This document shows positions 1 to 8,159 of a stretch of 64,000 nt of DNA, one piece after another. Under the pieces are notes generated by a model. That model searched no databases. It was not told the DNA's origin and was given only the letters and a program-made list of their open reading frames with translations. Source of the DNA: an uncultured Lachnospiraceae bacterium (GTDB lineage Bacteria; Bacillota; Clostridia; Lachnospirales; Lachnospiraceae); NCBI GenBank assembly GCA_934394565.1, contig CAKRQV010000008.1, positions 62,001 through 126,000 of the forward strand, given 5' to 3'. The position numbers were made by a program, and so were the translations under genes. How positions within the stretch are numbered: position 1 is the stretch's first letter; each line of letters begins with the position of its first letter.

Positions 1-138
1 GTTTTTACAGTGCAGACAGCGGGTAGCCTCATCCATGGCTTCTTCTTTATTGTAACCTAAACATACTTCTTCAAAATTATGTGCTCTGACTGCCGGGTCC
101 TGTTCTCTGACCGGTACTCTCTTTAATGCATCTGCCAT
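1..138 (-). CDS. gltA: NfnB/GltA-type large subunit, N-terminal part only
   Basis: Only the first 46 residues lie in the window; the rest runs off the left edge. They read MADALKRVPVREQDP and reach a TRCLHCK cysteine motif, the usual beginning of glutamate-synthase-small-subunit-like flavoproteins that bind 4Fe-4S clusters. The ATG overlaps the stop codon of the preceding nfnA gene by one base (TAATG), so the two are translationally coupled. Known of the family: next to an NfnA-type subunit this protein is the large subunit of the electron-bifurcating NADH-dependent reduced ferredoxin:NADP+ oxidoreductase. Databases often label it NADPH-dependent glutamate synthase (GltA). A glutamate synthase role is the alternative, but the partner makes Nfn the better reading. 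Confidence 0.85.
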   Translation of the reverse strand, partial: MADALKRVPVREQDPAVRAHNFEEVCLGYNKEEAMDEATRCLHCKN

Positions 139-1022
139 TATTTGTCACCTCCGCAATGTCCACATCCGCCGTGATGGGTGTCACCCTCGATGGCTTTTAA
201 TTTTGCACGGCCTTCTTCTGTTTTATACATGGTCTGTCTCTGCATAGCCTGATCGAAATCAATCTTATGTCCGTCAAACTCCGGTCCGTCTACACAGGCG
301 AATTTGACCTCGTCACCTACCATGACACGGCAGGCTCCACACATACCGGTTCCGTCTACCATGATCGGGTTCATGCTGACTACGGTCGGGATACCAAGCT
401 CCTTGGTCAGTTTGCAGACAAATTTCATCATGATCATCGGACCGATGGCCACACAGTGATCATAATGTTTACCTTCTTTTACAAGATCCTCAAGACATTT
501 GGTAACCATACCTGTGCGTCCGTAAGAACCATCATCTGTCGTTACATACAGATTACATACATCTTTAAACTCTTCCTCAAGAATGACAAGATCTTTTGTC
601 TTTGCACCAATGATGGCATCGGCTGTGATACCATGCTCATGCAACCATTTTACCTGCGGATATACCGGAGCTGTACCGACACCGCCGGCGATAAACAGGA
701 TATTTTTCTTTTTGAGTTCTTCAATCGGCTCATCGATCAGATCAGACGGTCTTCCCAGCGGTCCGACGAAATCTTCGAAAGCATCTCCCGCTTTTAACTC
801 GCTCATTTTCATTGTGGAATATCCGATCGGCATGAAAACAATGCGGACAGTGCCAGCTTCACGATCGTAGTCACAGATTGTCAACGGGATACGCTCTCCT
901 GTCTCATCTGTCTTTGCGATGATGAACTGTCCTGGTTCGCAGTGTTTTGCAACACGCGGAGCTTCCACGATCATGGAATAGATGTTTTCCGCAAGTTTTT
1001 CTGCTTTTAAAATCTTGTACAT
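138..1022 (-). CDS. nfnA: NfnA-type FAD/NAD-binding subunit with a 2Fe-2S cluster
   Basis: A 294-residue ferredoxin-NADP+ reductase-like flavoprotein of the sulfide/dihydroorotate dehydrogenase electron-transfer family. The N-terminal half carries the FAD domain (ERIPLTICDYD near residue 45); a nucleotide-binding segment FIAGGVGTAP follows near residue 110. The C-terminal cluster site reads Asp223-x4-Cys228-x2-Cys231-x11-Cys243. Dihydroorotate dehydrogenase subunits have Cys in the first position, whereas an Asp ligand is reported for the small subunit of NfnAB/sulfide dehydrogenase, so this supports Nfn. The tail HHGGCGHCGG is rich in His and Cys. The start follows a strong AGGAGG site. It is the first gene of a two-gene operon with gltA/nfnB and probably moves electrons among NADH, NADPH and ferredoxin in the cytoplasm. 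Confidence 0.88.
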   Translation of the reverse strand: MYKILKAEKLAENIYSMIVEAPRVAKHCEPGQFIIAKTDETGERIPLTICDYDREAGTVRIVFMPIGYSTMKMSELKAGDAFEDFVGPLGRPSDLIDEPIEELKKKNILFIAGGVGTAPVYPQVKWLHEHGITADAIIGAKTKDLVILEEEFKDVCNLYVTTDDGSYGRTGMVTKCLEDLVKEGKHYDHCVAIGPMIMMKFVCKLTKELGIPTVVSMNPIMVDGTGMCGACRVMVGDEVKFACVDGPEFDGHKIDFDQAMQRQTMYKTEEGRAKLKAIEGDTHHGGCGHCGGDK

Positions 1023-1115
1023 AACTTCCTCCTGTTTTGTATTTTTGTATGTTAATTAGAATAATAACACATCATATAAACATAATGCCATAAAAAAGTA
1101 GATATTTTCTGAAAA

Positions 1116-1133
1116 TTGTTAAATCATTATCAA
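1116..1133. promoter_or_regulatory. Candidate Rex operator upstream of nfnAB
   Basis: The 18-bp dyad reads TTGTTAA-ATCA-TTATCAA on the plus strand. It matches the clostridial Rex consensus TTGTTAA-N4-TTAACAA at 13 of 14 specified positions. It lies about 95 bp upstream of nfnA, and a rex gene is present at 10877-11518. On the minus strand its TTGATA could also serve as a -35 box, with GAAAAT 18 bp further on, so bound Rex would block the promoter. The remaining 1023-1199 spacer shows no gene. Confidence 0.6.
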
Positions 1134-1199
1134 TTCTAACCGAAAAATTGTGTAATTAGCCTACTCTACTATTCACAGGGAAACTACAAACTGCAGCAT

Positions 1200-2393
1200 C
1201 TATCTTTCTGTTTCGGACTCTTCTGTACTGCTTTCAGCAGCAGAAGACTCGTTGATATAGACAGCACTGGCCGCATAGCTGGATTTTCCATAGGCATTAA
1301 TAAGAATCGCATAGAACGTATGCTCCCCATCCGGCATCTCTACCGGACCTGTGTATTTCTTTCCTGTCTTTTCCGTCGGTTTTTTGTCAAATGCATAGTA
1401 AGCTGTACAGCCATCCGGGACGATCACCTGGATCGTCGTATCCATACCGTCAGTAAATTTGCCGGAACTTGGTGCAATCTTAGGTGTATCCGGTACCGGA
1501 TACAACACAGAGTACGACAATGTGACCAGATCACTGGTAATATTCTTGGCATTAATGGCAACCGCCTTCAGTGTCGTAGAGCCTTCCTCCAGCGCAACCG
1601 GTTCACTGTATAAAGAACCATTTTCCCGGGAAGGCAGTGTACCGTCTGTGGTATAGTAAATCTTGGCATCCTCGTCTGCTGTCAGTGTAACATTGACATA
1701 GTCGCTGTAGCTGCCACTTTCCGGGTCAGCCGTTGGAGCGTTACAGATATAAGCCGAGAATTTATCACGAATCGTCAGGTCAGTGCAGGAAGCAAACAGG
1801 TCTGCAATCTTGTCCTGTTGCTGATTTGTTTCGTATATACGAATCAGTGTACTGTATGCCGTAGTATTTTCAGGATACAGACTGATCAACTTTTTCAGAA
1901 CAGATTCCGCCTTATCATATTCCTTCTGGGCATACAAAATATCTGCTTTTAACAGCCAGGCATCAGCTGAAGTATCGTCCAGATCAATCGCTTTCTGTAC
2001 AGCATCATATGCCTCATCATATTTACCATTGGAAAAAGCAGATTCAGCCGCGGACAGCTGATATTCCAGCGAATGCTCCTCTATGTATGTCCGATGCATA
2101 CGCCATCCGATACCTGCAGCGGCAATAACGATAACCACCGTCACAATAATGGCAATCCGCTGCTTTTGTTTCTTTTTACGTTTTTTTTCTTCCCGCTCAT
2201 GCCGGATCGCGCGGGCGATCTCGTCCTGGCTGACAGTTATCTTTTTTTTCCGAGAATCCTTTTCCGCGGGTTTTTCCGATGTCAGACTGTCACCAAAAAC
2301 CTGATAGTCTGCCACCAGCCGTACTTCTCTGCCACAGCTCGGACAGTAAGCTGCATCATCACCGAGTTTATGGCCACAATATTTACAATTCAT
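1200..2393 (-). CDS. Zinc-ribbon, TPR and chitobiase-C-terminal-like membrane protein
   Basis: A 397-residue protein with a clear mosaic architecture. Residues 1-25 form a zinc ribbon (CKYCG and CPSCG pairs). A basic, charged stretch leads to one membrane segment at about 78-98. TPR-like helices occupy about 108-195 (AWLLKADILYAQKEYDKAE). Two repeats resembling the chitobiase/hexosaminidase C-terminal domain follow at about 220-295 (IYYTTDGTLPS) and 305-380 (YYAFDKKPTEKTG). The C-terminus is Ser/Glu-rich. The topology implies a cytoplasmic zinc ribbon and an external TPR plus beta-sandwich region. It is the last gene after ftsK, with an 18-bp gap. Its function is unknown; wall or glycan sensing is only a guess from the domains. 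Confidence 0.7.
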   Translation of the reverse strand: MNCKYCGHKLGDDAAYCPSCGREVRLVADYQVFGDSLTSEKPAEKDSRKKKITVSQDEIARAIRHEREEKKRKKKQKQRIAIIVTVVIVIAAAGIGWRMHRTYIEEHSLEYQLSAAESAFSNGKYDEAYDAVQKAIDLDDTSADAWLLKADILYAQKEYDKAESVLKKLISLYPENTTAYSTLIRIYETNQQQDKIADLFASCTDLTIRDKFSAYICNAPTADPESGSYSDYVNVTLTADEDAKIYYTTDGTLPSRENGSLYSEPVALEEGSTTLKAVAINAKNITSDLVTLSYSVLYPVPDTPKIAPSSGKFTDGMDTTIQVIVPDGCTAYYAFDKKPTEKTGKKYTGPVEMPDGEHTFYAILINAYGKSSYAASAVYINESSAAESSTEESETER

Positions 2394-2411
2394 ATGATTA
2401 CCTAACCTTTA

Positions 2412-5039
2412 TCACAGCTGCGAAAGCAGCTCGTCAAATTCTTCCATGGACAGCAGTATCTTACGGGGTTTTGTGCCCTCTTCGCCACTTACAACACCGG
2501 CTTCACAGAGCTGATCCATAATGCGGGCAGCACGGTTAAAACCGATCTTGAACATGCGCTGCAGCATACCTATGGAAGCCTTATCCTTTTCAATAATAAA
2601 ACGCCCGGCCTCTTCAAAGAGTACATCTCTCTCGCTTTTATTGGAGTTGATCTCCGTTGCCGAAGAGGAAGCACTGATCTGTTCCGTGATCGTAGCGTCA
2701 TACTGCACCGGCTCACTCTGTCCGTCTTTCAGGAAATCAACGACAGCGCTGACCTCTTTGTCCGAAACAAAGCTGCCCTGCAGTCTGGCGGGTTTTGGAT
2801 ACCCCTGTGGATAAAAGAGCATATCACCTTTACCAAGAAGCTTTTCGGCACCGTTCATATCCAGAATTGTACGGGAATCCACCCCGGAGCTTACAGCAAA
2901 AGCCACACGTGACGGCATATTGGCCTTGATCAGACCTGTGATGACATTGACAGAAGGACGCTGCGTAGCGATGATCAGATGGATACCAGCAGCTCTGGCC
3001 AGCTGCGCCAGACGGCAGATCGCATCCTCCACTTCACTGGAAGCCACCATCATAAGATCGGCCAGCTCGTCCACGATCACAACGATCTGCGGCATCTTTG
3101 ACGGTTTCTTTTCGTCTTCAACATCCTCAAGTGCTTCGATTTTCTTATTATACCCTTTCATGTCACGCACACCGTACTGGGCAAACTTGTTGTAACGGTC
3201 GGTCATTTCTGTTACTGCCCAGTTAAGCGCACCGGCTGCTTTTTTCGGATCCGTCACAACCGGGATCAGAAGATGCGGGATACCGTTATAAACGCTCAGC
3301 TCAACCACCTTCGGGTCGATCATGATGAGTTTGACCTCATCAGGTCTGGCCTTATAGAGGATACTCATGATCAGTGTATTGATACATACAGACTTACCGG
3401 AACCTGTGGCACCGGCAATCAGAAGATGTGGCATCTTGGCAATATCGGCAACCACCGGCTGACCGGCAATGTCCTTACCGACAGCAAAGGAAAGCTTGGA
3501 CTCTGCCTTTTCAAACTGCGGGGAGGATAAAAGATCGCCCAGATATACAGCACTGTTGGTCGGATTTGGCACCTCGATACCGACGGCAGCCTTGCCGGGG
3601 ATCGGTGCTTCGATACGGATATCGGCCACGGCCAGATTCAGCTTGATATCGTCTGTCAGATTGACGATCCGGCTGACCTTGACGCCCTGCTCCGGCTGCA
3701 ATTCGTAGCGTGTGACTGTAGGACCACAGCTGGCATTGGTTACGGTAACCTTTACACCGAAGCTGTTTAAGGTATCTTCCAGTTTTTTTGCCGTTTCGTA
3801 TAATACCTTGTCGCTGGTGCCGCTGCTTTTTCCGGAGCCTTTCTGTAAAAGACTGACCGGTGGAAAAGCATATTCCTTTTTGTCTGCCTCAGACTTTGCG
3901 ATCTCAGAGAGAATCTGTTGCTCCTGCTGCAGTTTTTCTTTTGGTGTCAGTTTTTTTGCTTTCTCCGACGGGGTATTCTTTTCCTGTTCTTCAGCCATCA
4001 GTTCAGCACCGGAAGTCGGTGCTGTGTTTTCCTCAGCAACAGGTGTTTTCTCGGTTTCCGCACGGAAAATATGGAAATCAGAAGCCGGTGCCGTGACAGA
4101 AGTTTCTTTACCACAGGACGGTTTCTTTGTTTCCGGAGAAGCTGCCCTTTCGGGAGCCGGCATTGTAGCAGCTTTACTGCGAGAGCCTGAGCGACTGGTT
4201 TTTTCTTCCGGATCAGGCATCATGGCTTCAAGATCCAACGTCTGCTGCACAGGTTCTCCCTCCAGAGTATCCGCTGCCTGGGATGTTGTCTGGTGTTTCA
4301 GGTCGGTAGCTTCAAAATTAATACCCGGCATATATTCAGCCGCACTGCGATGCCCGTTGCTGGTCTGAAATTTTCTGGCAGCATGCTGCTGTCTCGCCTG
4401 CTGTGCCATACGACGTGTCCCCTCCTGCAACGGATAAAGCAGAGATTTTCTGGACAGTAAAACCATGCAGATAATCAGTACCAGCAAAAAGACGATGAAA
4501 GTACCGGTCTCTCCCAGCAGATAAGATAATCCGCGGACAAGCAAAAGGCCACAGATACCGCCACACAGCGGATCTTTGGCAGCCGCCTTGTAAGCAACGG
4601 TGATCTTTGACGGATCGTCCCCTGCAAACAGCATCTGGCTCAGTCCGCACAGACAGATAAACAGAAAGACATAGCAGATCAGCACATATCCTTTTTGCGC
4701 CCTGTGGTTGTATTCGAGTGCAAAACGGATCAGCATGTACAAAAGCAGCGGAAATACATAAGCCATAAGTCCAAAGCAGCCAAGAAGTGTCCGGGAAAGG
4801 AAATCCCCGATAACACCACAGATGCCAAACAGGCTTAAAAAAAGGATCAGACAGAATGCAATACAGATCCAGTGGATGATCTCGCGGATAAAGCGTTCCT
4901 TCGCAGATACTCTGCTGTGAGATGTATGTACGGCACCGGAACGGGTCTTTGCCTTTTTCGCTGTGCTTTTATCCGGTGCTTTCGTTGCTTTTTTCTTTGA
5001 TGTTGTCAATTTTTTCTTTGTGTTAGATTTGGTTGCCAC
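2412..5039 (-). CDS. ftsK: FtsK/SpoIIIE-family DNA translocase
   Basis: An 875-residue membrane-anchored, ATP-driven double-stranded DNA pump. The N-terminus is Lys-rich, followed by about four membrane helices between residues 50 and 195. A long low-complexity linker (about 200-400) precedes the motor. The motor has a Walker A GATGSGKS and a Walker B region VVIVDELADLMM. The C-terminal winged-helix gamma domain (about 810-875, MLQRMFKIGFNRAARIMDQL) is the part that reads polar KOPS/SRS sites. Known role: clearing chromosomal DNA from the division septum, and in spore formers moving the chromosome into the forespore. FtsK and SpoIIIE cannot be told apart from sequence. The start is followed by MATKSNTKKK and preceded by AGGAGG. 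Confidence 0.95.
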   Translation of the reverse strand: MATKSNTKKKLTTSKKKATKAPDKSTAKKAKTRSGAVHTSHSRVSAKERFIREIIHWICIAFCLILFLSLFGICGVIGDFLSRTLLGCFGLMAYVFPLLLYMLIRFALEYNHRAQKGYVLICYVFLFICLCGLSQMLFAGDDPSKITVAYKAAAKDPLCGGICGLLLVRGLSYLLGETGTFIVFLLVLIICMVLLSRKSLLYPLQEGTRRMAQQARQQHAARKFQTSNGHRSAAEYMPGINFEATDLKHQTTSQAADTLEGEPVQQTLDLEAMMPDPEEKTSRSGSRSKAATMPAPERAASPETKKPSCGKETSVTAPASDFHIFRAETEKTPVAEENTAPTSGAELMAEEQEKNTPSEKAKKLTPKEKLQQEQQILSEIAKSEADKKEYAFPPVSLLQKGSGKSSGTSDKVLYETAKKLEDTLNSFGVKVTVTNASCGPTVTRYELQPEQGVKVSRIVNLTDDIKLNLAVADIRIEAPIPGKAAVGIEVPNPTNSAVYLGDLLSSPQFEKAESKLSFAVGKDIAGQPVVADIAKMPHLLIAGATGSGKSVCINTLIMSILYKARPDEVKLIMIDPKVVELSVYNGIPHLLIPVVTDPKKAAGALNWAVTEMTDRYNKFAQYGVRDMKGYNKKIEALEDVEDEKKPSKMPQIVVIVDELADLMMVASSEVEDAICRLAQLARAAGIHLIIATQRPSVNVITGLIKANMPSRVAFAVSSGVDSRTILDMNGAEKLLGKGDMLFYPQGYPKPARLQGSFVSDKEVSAVVDFLKDGQSEPVQYDATITEQISASSSATEINSNKSERDVLFEEAGRFIIEKDKASIGMLQRMFKIGFNRAARIMDQLCEAGVVSGEEGTKPRKILLSMEEFDELLSQL

Positions 5040-5072
5040 AAATACCTCCTGTACAGCACAACGGTACTGTAT

Positions 5073-5951
5073 TTATTTTGCCAGATACAGATGACAGGCA
5101 ATACAGATCAGGGCCAGAAGTACACAGTACAGTGAAAAGCCCAGAAAACTTCGTTTATGTATACGTTTTAACATAGTCCGGATCAGAAAACAGCTCGTCA
5201 GGGCAGAAAGCAGAATACAAAGCAGCATGGCGACGGCTGTCACAGCGATATTTCCATCGGAAAACAGATCCCGTACCGTGTACACAAAAGCGCCAAGGAG
5301 TACCGGCACCTGCATCAGTACAGCACACCGTATGGAAGACTTCTGCGTCTGTCCGAAAAGGATCAACAGACACAGCACCAGCGCAAATCGGGAAACTCCC
5401 GGGAAAACAGCACATCCCTGACAGATACCAAGAAGCAGGATCTGCCACCATGTAAGATCCTGTGGTGTCTTTGTACCCTGCTGGATCACTCCTGCCACCA
5501 GAAGAAAGATGGCAGTGATCAGAAAGCCCAAGCCGACCGCCAGAATATTGGTAGCCAGCTTCTCAGCCAGATGCCTGAAAAATATGCCAAGGATAACCGT
5601 AGGTATATTACCAACTGTACAAAGCATTGCGAGCCTTCCATAATTCGATGTGAACAGCGGATGATATGGCTCACGAACACCGTTTTTTAACTGTTCGATA
5701 TAATTTTTTGTATTGGCCTTCAGTTTTCCGGGAATCTGCAAAAGTTCCGCAACACTATGAAGAAGCTCCTTCTGAAACAGAAAACAGACTGCCACCAGAC
5801 TGCCCAGATGCGCTGCACTTAAGAAAGCAACCGGCGAAGCAGTCTTCATATGAAGCAGTGTATAAAATAACATCAGATGGCCGGCACTGCTCACCGGCAG
5901 GAATTCAAAAATCCCCTGTAATATTCCAAGTAAACCTGCTTTTAACAGCAT
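5073..5951 (-). CDS. uppP: Undecaprenyl-diphosphate phosphatase family (UppP/BacA), divergent
   Basis: A 292-residue polytopic membrane protein from the start chosen here (MLLKAGLLGILQG, preceded by AAAGGA). A longer open frame reaches 6110 but would overlap the upstream protease gene and adds an implausible N-terminus. The first family motif is intact (GIFEFLPVSSAGH, with the catalytic-region Glu, Ser and His). The second motif is altered: the usual PGxSRSGxT appears as PGVSRFALV, which keeps Pro-Gly-x-Ser-Arg but loses Ser-Gly and Thr. Known role: dephosphorylating undecaprenyl diphosphate to recycle the wall lipid carrier. Because of the motif change, the enzyme may be a specialised or weaker paralogue. 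It sits between tepA and ftsK, all on the minus strand. Confidence 0.82.
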   Translation of the reverse strand: MLLKAGLLGILQGIFEFLPVSSAGHLMLFYTLLHMKTASPVAFLSAAHLGSLVAVCFLFQKELLHSVAELLQIPGKLKANTKNYIEQLKNGVREPYHPLFTSNYGRLAMLCTVGNIPTVILGIFFRHLAEKLATNILAVGLGFLITAIFLLVAGVIQQGTKTPQDLTWWQILLLGICQGCAVFPGVSRFALVLCLLILFGQTQKSSIRCAVLMQVPVLLGAFVYTVRDLFSDGNIAVTAVAMLLCILLSALTSCFLIRTMLKRIHKRSFLGFSLYCVLLALICIACHLYLAK

Positions 5952-6015
5952 AAATCTATCGTATCCTTTATATAAACTCTTGTGTATTTTCTTACTGTAT
6001 AAAACCGAATAAAAA

Positions 6016-6681
6016 TTATAGCATAGATTTGCTGTCGCGACAATCTTTTTTCTGTGAGCGGATGAGCGCATAGAGTTTTTCCAGAGCCTGCCGGATACCG
6101 CCCACCTCATTGATCAGCCCTTCCTGCACGGCTTCCTCTCCTTCCAGCATCGTGCCGACATCCTTGACAAGCGTGGAAGTATCCAGCATCAGCTCTTCAA
6201 GTCGCGCCACACTGATATCCGCATGCTGGGAAATAAAGGCGGTAATCCGATCCTGGGTTTTGACCAGATTCTGGTACGACTGCATGACGCCGATAAACAT
6301 ACCATTGGAGCGCACCGGATGGATCACCATGGTGGCACTTGGTACGATAAAGGAATAATCGGCAGATACGGCCAATGGTACGCCGATGGAGTGACCGCCG
6401 CCAAGCACAAGGGATACCGTCGGCTTACTTAACGAAGCGATCATCTCCGCAATCGCCAGACCGGCCTCCACGTCGCCTCCCACCGTATTCAAAAGGATCA
6501 GAAGCCCCTCCACTTCACTGTCATCCTCCACCATTGCAAGTTTTGGAAGAATGTGCTCGTATTTGGTCGTCTTTGCCCGCTCCCCGAGAGATTCATGTCC
6601 TTCCACTTCTCCCGTGATGGACAGCAGGAAAATCCTTTCCTGTAAGGTTTCGATATTTTCACTTTGCTTTGTTTCTGCCAT
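6016..6681 (-). CDS. tepA: ClpP-fold serine protease, TepA-like
   Basis: A 221-residue protein of the ClpP/crotonase fold. The Ser nucleophile lies in GGGHSIGVPLAVSAD (about residue 98), the catalytic His in MVIHPV (about 122), and an acidic residue follows in VKTQDRITAF. Known relatives: Bacillus TepA (YmfB), also close to spoIIIE, implicated in preprotein translocation and signal-peptide turnover. Here too it lies two genes upstream of the FtsK/SpoIIIE gene, so the neighbourhood is conserved apart from uppP. The start has an AAGGAGG site. A 7-bp dyad (GATACTG/CAGTATC, 6701-6726) lies just upstream of the ribosome binding site and may be regulatory. Confidence 0.82.
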   Translation of the reverse strand: MAETKQSENIETLQERIFLLSITGEVEGHESLGERAKTTKYEHILPKLAMVEDDSEVEGLLILLNTVGGDVEAGLAIAEMIASLSKPTVSLVLGGGHSIGVPLAVSADYSFIVPSATMVIHPVRSNGMFIGVMQSYQNLVKTQDRITAFISQHADISVARLEELMLDTSTLVKDVGTMLEGEEAVQEGLINEVGGIRQALEKLYALIRSQKKDCRDSKSML

Positions 6682-6756
6682 GTTTTTCCTCCTTTTTAGA
6701 GATACTGCATTGTCTTATCCAGTATCTGCAAAAAGGAAGTGTCTTATGCAAAGACA

Positions 6757-6797
6757 ACAAAAAGCAGTTACCAGACCGCATGGTCACAGCAACTGCC
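6757..6797 (-). terminator. Terminator of yebC
   Basis: On the minus strand GCAGTT pairs with AACTGC and an inner GACC with GGTC; a T-run follows. It lies 18 bp past the yebC stop and before tepA. Confidence 0.75.
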
Positions 6798-6814
6798 CTT
6801 TTGTATATTAGTTA

Positions 6815-7543
6815 TTATTCATCCCAGTTATGGTATACATCCTGTACATCATCATCATCTTCCAGCAGATCCAGAATTCGCTGCAGACATTTGATATTCT
6901 CTTCGTCGGTAACCTCGACATAATTCTGCGGGATCTGGGTGATATCAGCTTCTGCCATCTCAATGCCCTCTTTTTCCAGGGCTTCCCGTACAGCAGAGAA
7001 ATCTTCCGGAGCTGTCACGATCTCGTAGCAGTCTTCCTCGTCGGAGAAATCCTCGGCACCGGCATCCAGAGCCAGCATCATGAAATCATCAGGATCCATC
7101 TCGAAATCTTCTTTATCTACAATGATACGTCCCTTCTCATCAAACATAAAGGAAACGCTTCCCGGTGTACCCATAGAGCCCTTGCCCTTGGAGAAAGCAC
7201 TTCTGACATTGGCAGCTGTACGGTTTTTGTTATCTGTCAGTGTCTTTACGATGATGGCAACTCCACCCGGGCCGTAGCCTTCGTAGATGTTGGTCTCGTA
7301 ATTGTTGGCATCACTGTCACCGGCAGCTTTTTTGATACCGCGCTCGATCGTATCGTTTGGTACGTTGTTGGCTTTGGCTTTAGCGATAACGTCACGCAGC
7401 TTGCTGTTGCTGGCCGGATCTGCGCCGCCTTCTTTGACAGCAACAACGATCTCACGGCCGATCATGGTAAAAATCTTACCCTTTTTGGCGTCGTTTTTTT
7501 CTTTTTTATGTTTGATATTGGCAAACTTTGAATGTCCTGACAT
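6815..7543 (-). CDS. YebC/PmpR (TACO1) family regulatory protein
   Basis: A 242-residue protein with the family signature MSGHSKFANIKHKKEKNDAKKG at its start (shown only in part by function) and the acidic C-terminal domain ending in a run of Asp residues. Members were first described as DNA-binding regulators; recent work on the family supports a role in helping ribosomes translate proline-rich stretches. It is a stand-alone gene with its own strong promoter and terminator. The extreme C-terminus (LEDDDDVQDVYHNWDE) is typical. Confidence in the family is very high; the exact target is not readable here. Confidence 0.95.
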   Translation of the reverse strand: MSGHSKFANIKHKKEKNDAKKGKIFTMIGREIVVAVKEGGADPASNSKLRDVIAKAKANNVPNDTIERGIKKAAGDSDANNYETNIYEGYGPGGVAIIVKTLTDNKNRTAANVRSAFSKGKGSMGTPGSVSFMFDEKGRIIVDKEDFEMDPDDFMMLALDAGAEDFSDEEDCYEIVTAPEDFSAVREALEKEGIEMAEADITQIPQNYVEVTDEENIKCLQRILDLLEDDDDVQDVYHNWDE

Positions 7544-7640
7544 ATGGTCACTCCTCTTCCTTCATAGTATATATGATCCGCGCATGGCGGACAGCTTTAG
7601 TAATCACGTAGACGGCCTTTTTGCCCAATACGCACGTGAC

Positions 7641-7669
7641 ATTATACCATCATCATTTCCCATCGTCAA
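7641..7669 (-). promoter_or_regulatory. Sigma-A promoter of yebC
   Basis: On the minus strand TTGACG is followed by 17 bp and a perfect TATAAT. Transcription should start near 7634, leaving a leader of about 90 bases before yebC. Confidence 0.75.
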
Positions 7670-7677
7670 GAACTGAG

Positions 7678-8025
7678 TTATGTAGGCAGTTCCAGACTGA
7701 TACACAGGGCCTTGTTTACCTGCTTTAATACGTCCGCATCCAGATGACAGACTTTGTCTTTCAAACGCTGCTTGTCAATGGTCCGCAGCTGCTCCAGCAA
7801 AATCACAGAATCCCGAATGATTGCATAGCTGGAAGCATCTATTTCAATATGCGTAGGAAGTTTCGCTTTGTTCATCTTTGACGTAATGGCGGCGCAGATC
7901 ACGGTAGGACTGTGCTTGTTACCGACATCGTTTTGAATGATCAGCACTGGCCGCACACCACCCTGTTCGCTGCCTACCACAGGTCTTAAATCCGCGTAAA
8001 ATATATCACCTCGTTTAATTACCAC
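7678..8025 (-). CDS. mazF: MazF/PemK-family endoribonuclease toxin, no antitoxin gene visible
   Basis: A 115-residue MazF-like mRNA interferase. Family features are the start VIKRGDIFYADLRPVVGSEQGG, the PVLIIQND strand, AAITSK and the closing EQLRTIDKQRL. The start codon is GTG, supported by GGAG nine bases upstream. In Bacilli the equivalent ndoA follows alr and a small antitoxin gene (ndoAI). Here it also follows alr, but the 134-bp gap holds no antitoxin-sized frame with a ribosome site. It may be neutralised from elsewhere or work as a housekeeping RNase. RNA cleavage at short U-rich sites is expected from the family; specificity cannot be read. Confidence 0.9.
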   Translation of the reverse strand: MVIKRGDIFYADLRPVVGSEQGGVRPVLIIQNDVGNKHSPTVICAAITSKMNKAKLPTHIEIDASSYAIIRDSVILLEQLRTIDKQRLKDKVCHLDADVLKQVNKALCISLELPT

Positions 8026-8159
8026 ACTGTCACACTCCGATTTTTAGAAAATTACTGCTGCCAGAAGTTTTATGGACAGTATTTCCAGTTTTTTCGGGTG
8101 TATGCAAGCAAAGTGTGTCTTGCTGCCGCAGGTTTATAAGACACGGCGGATTCTCTTTA

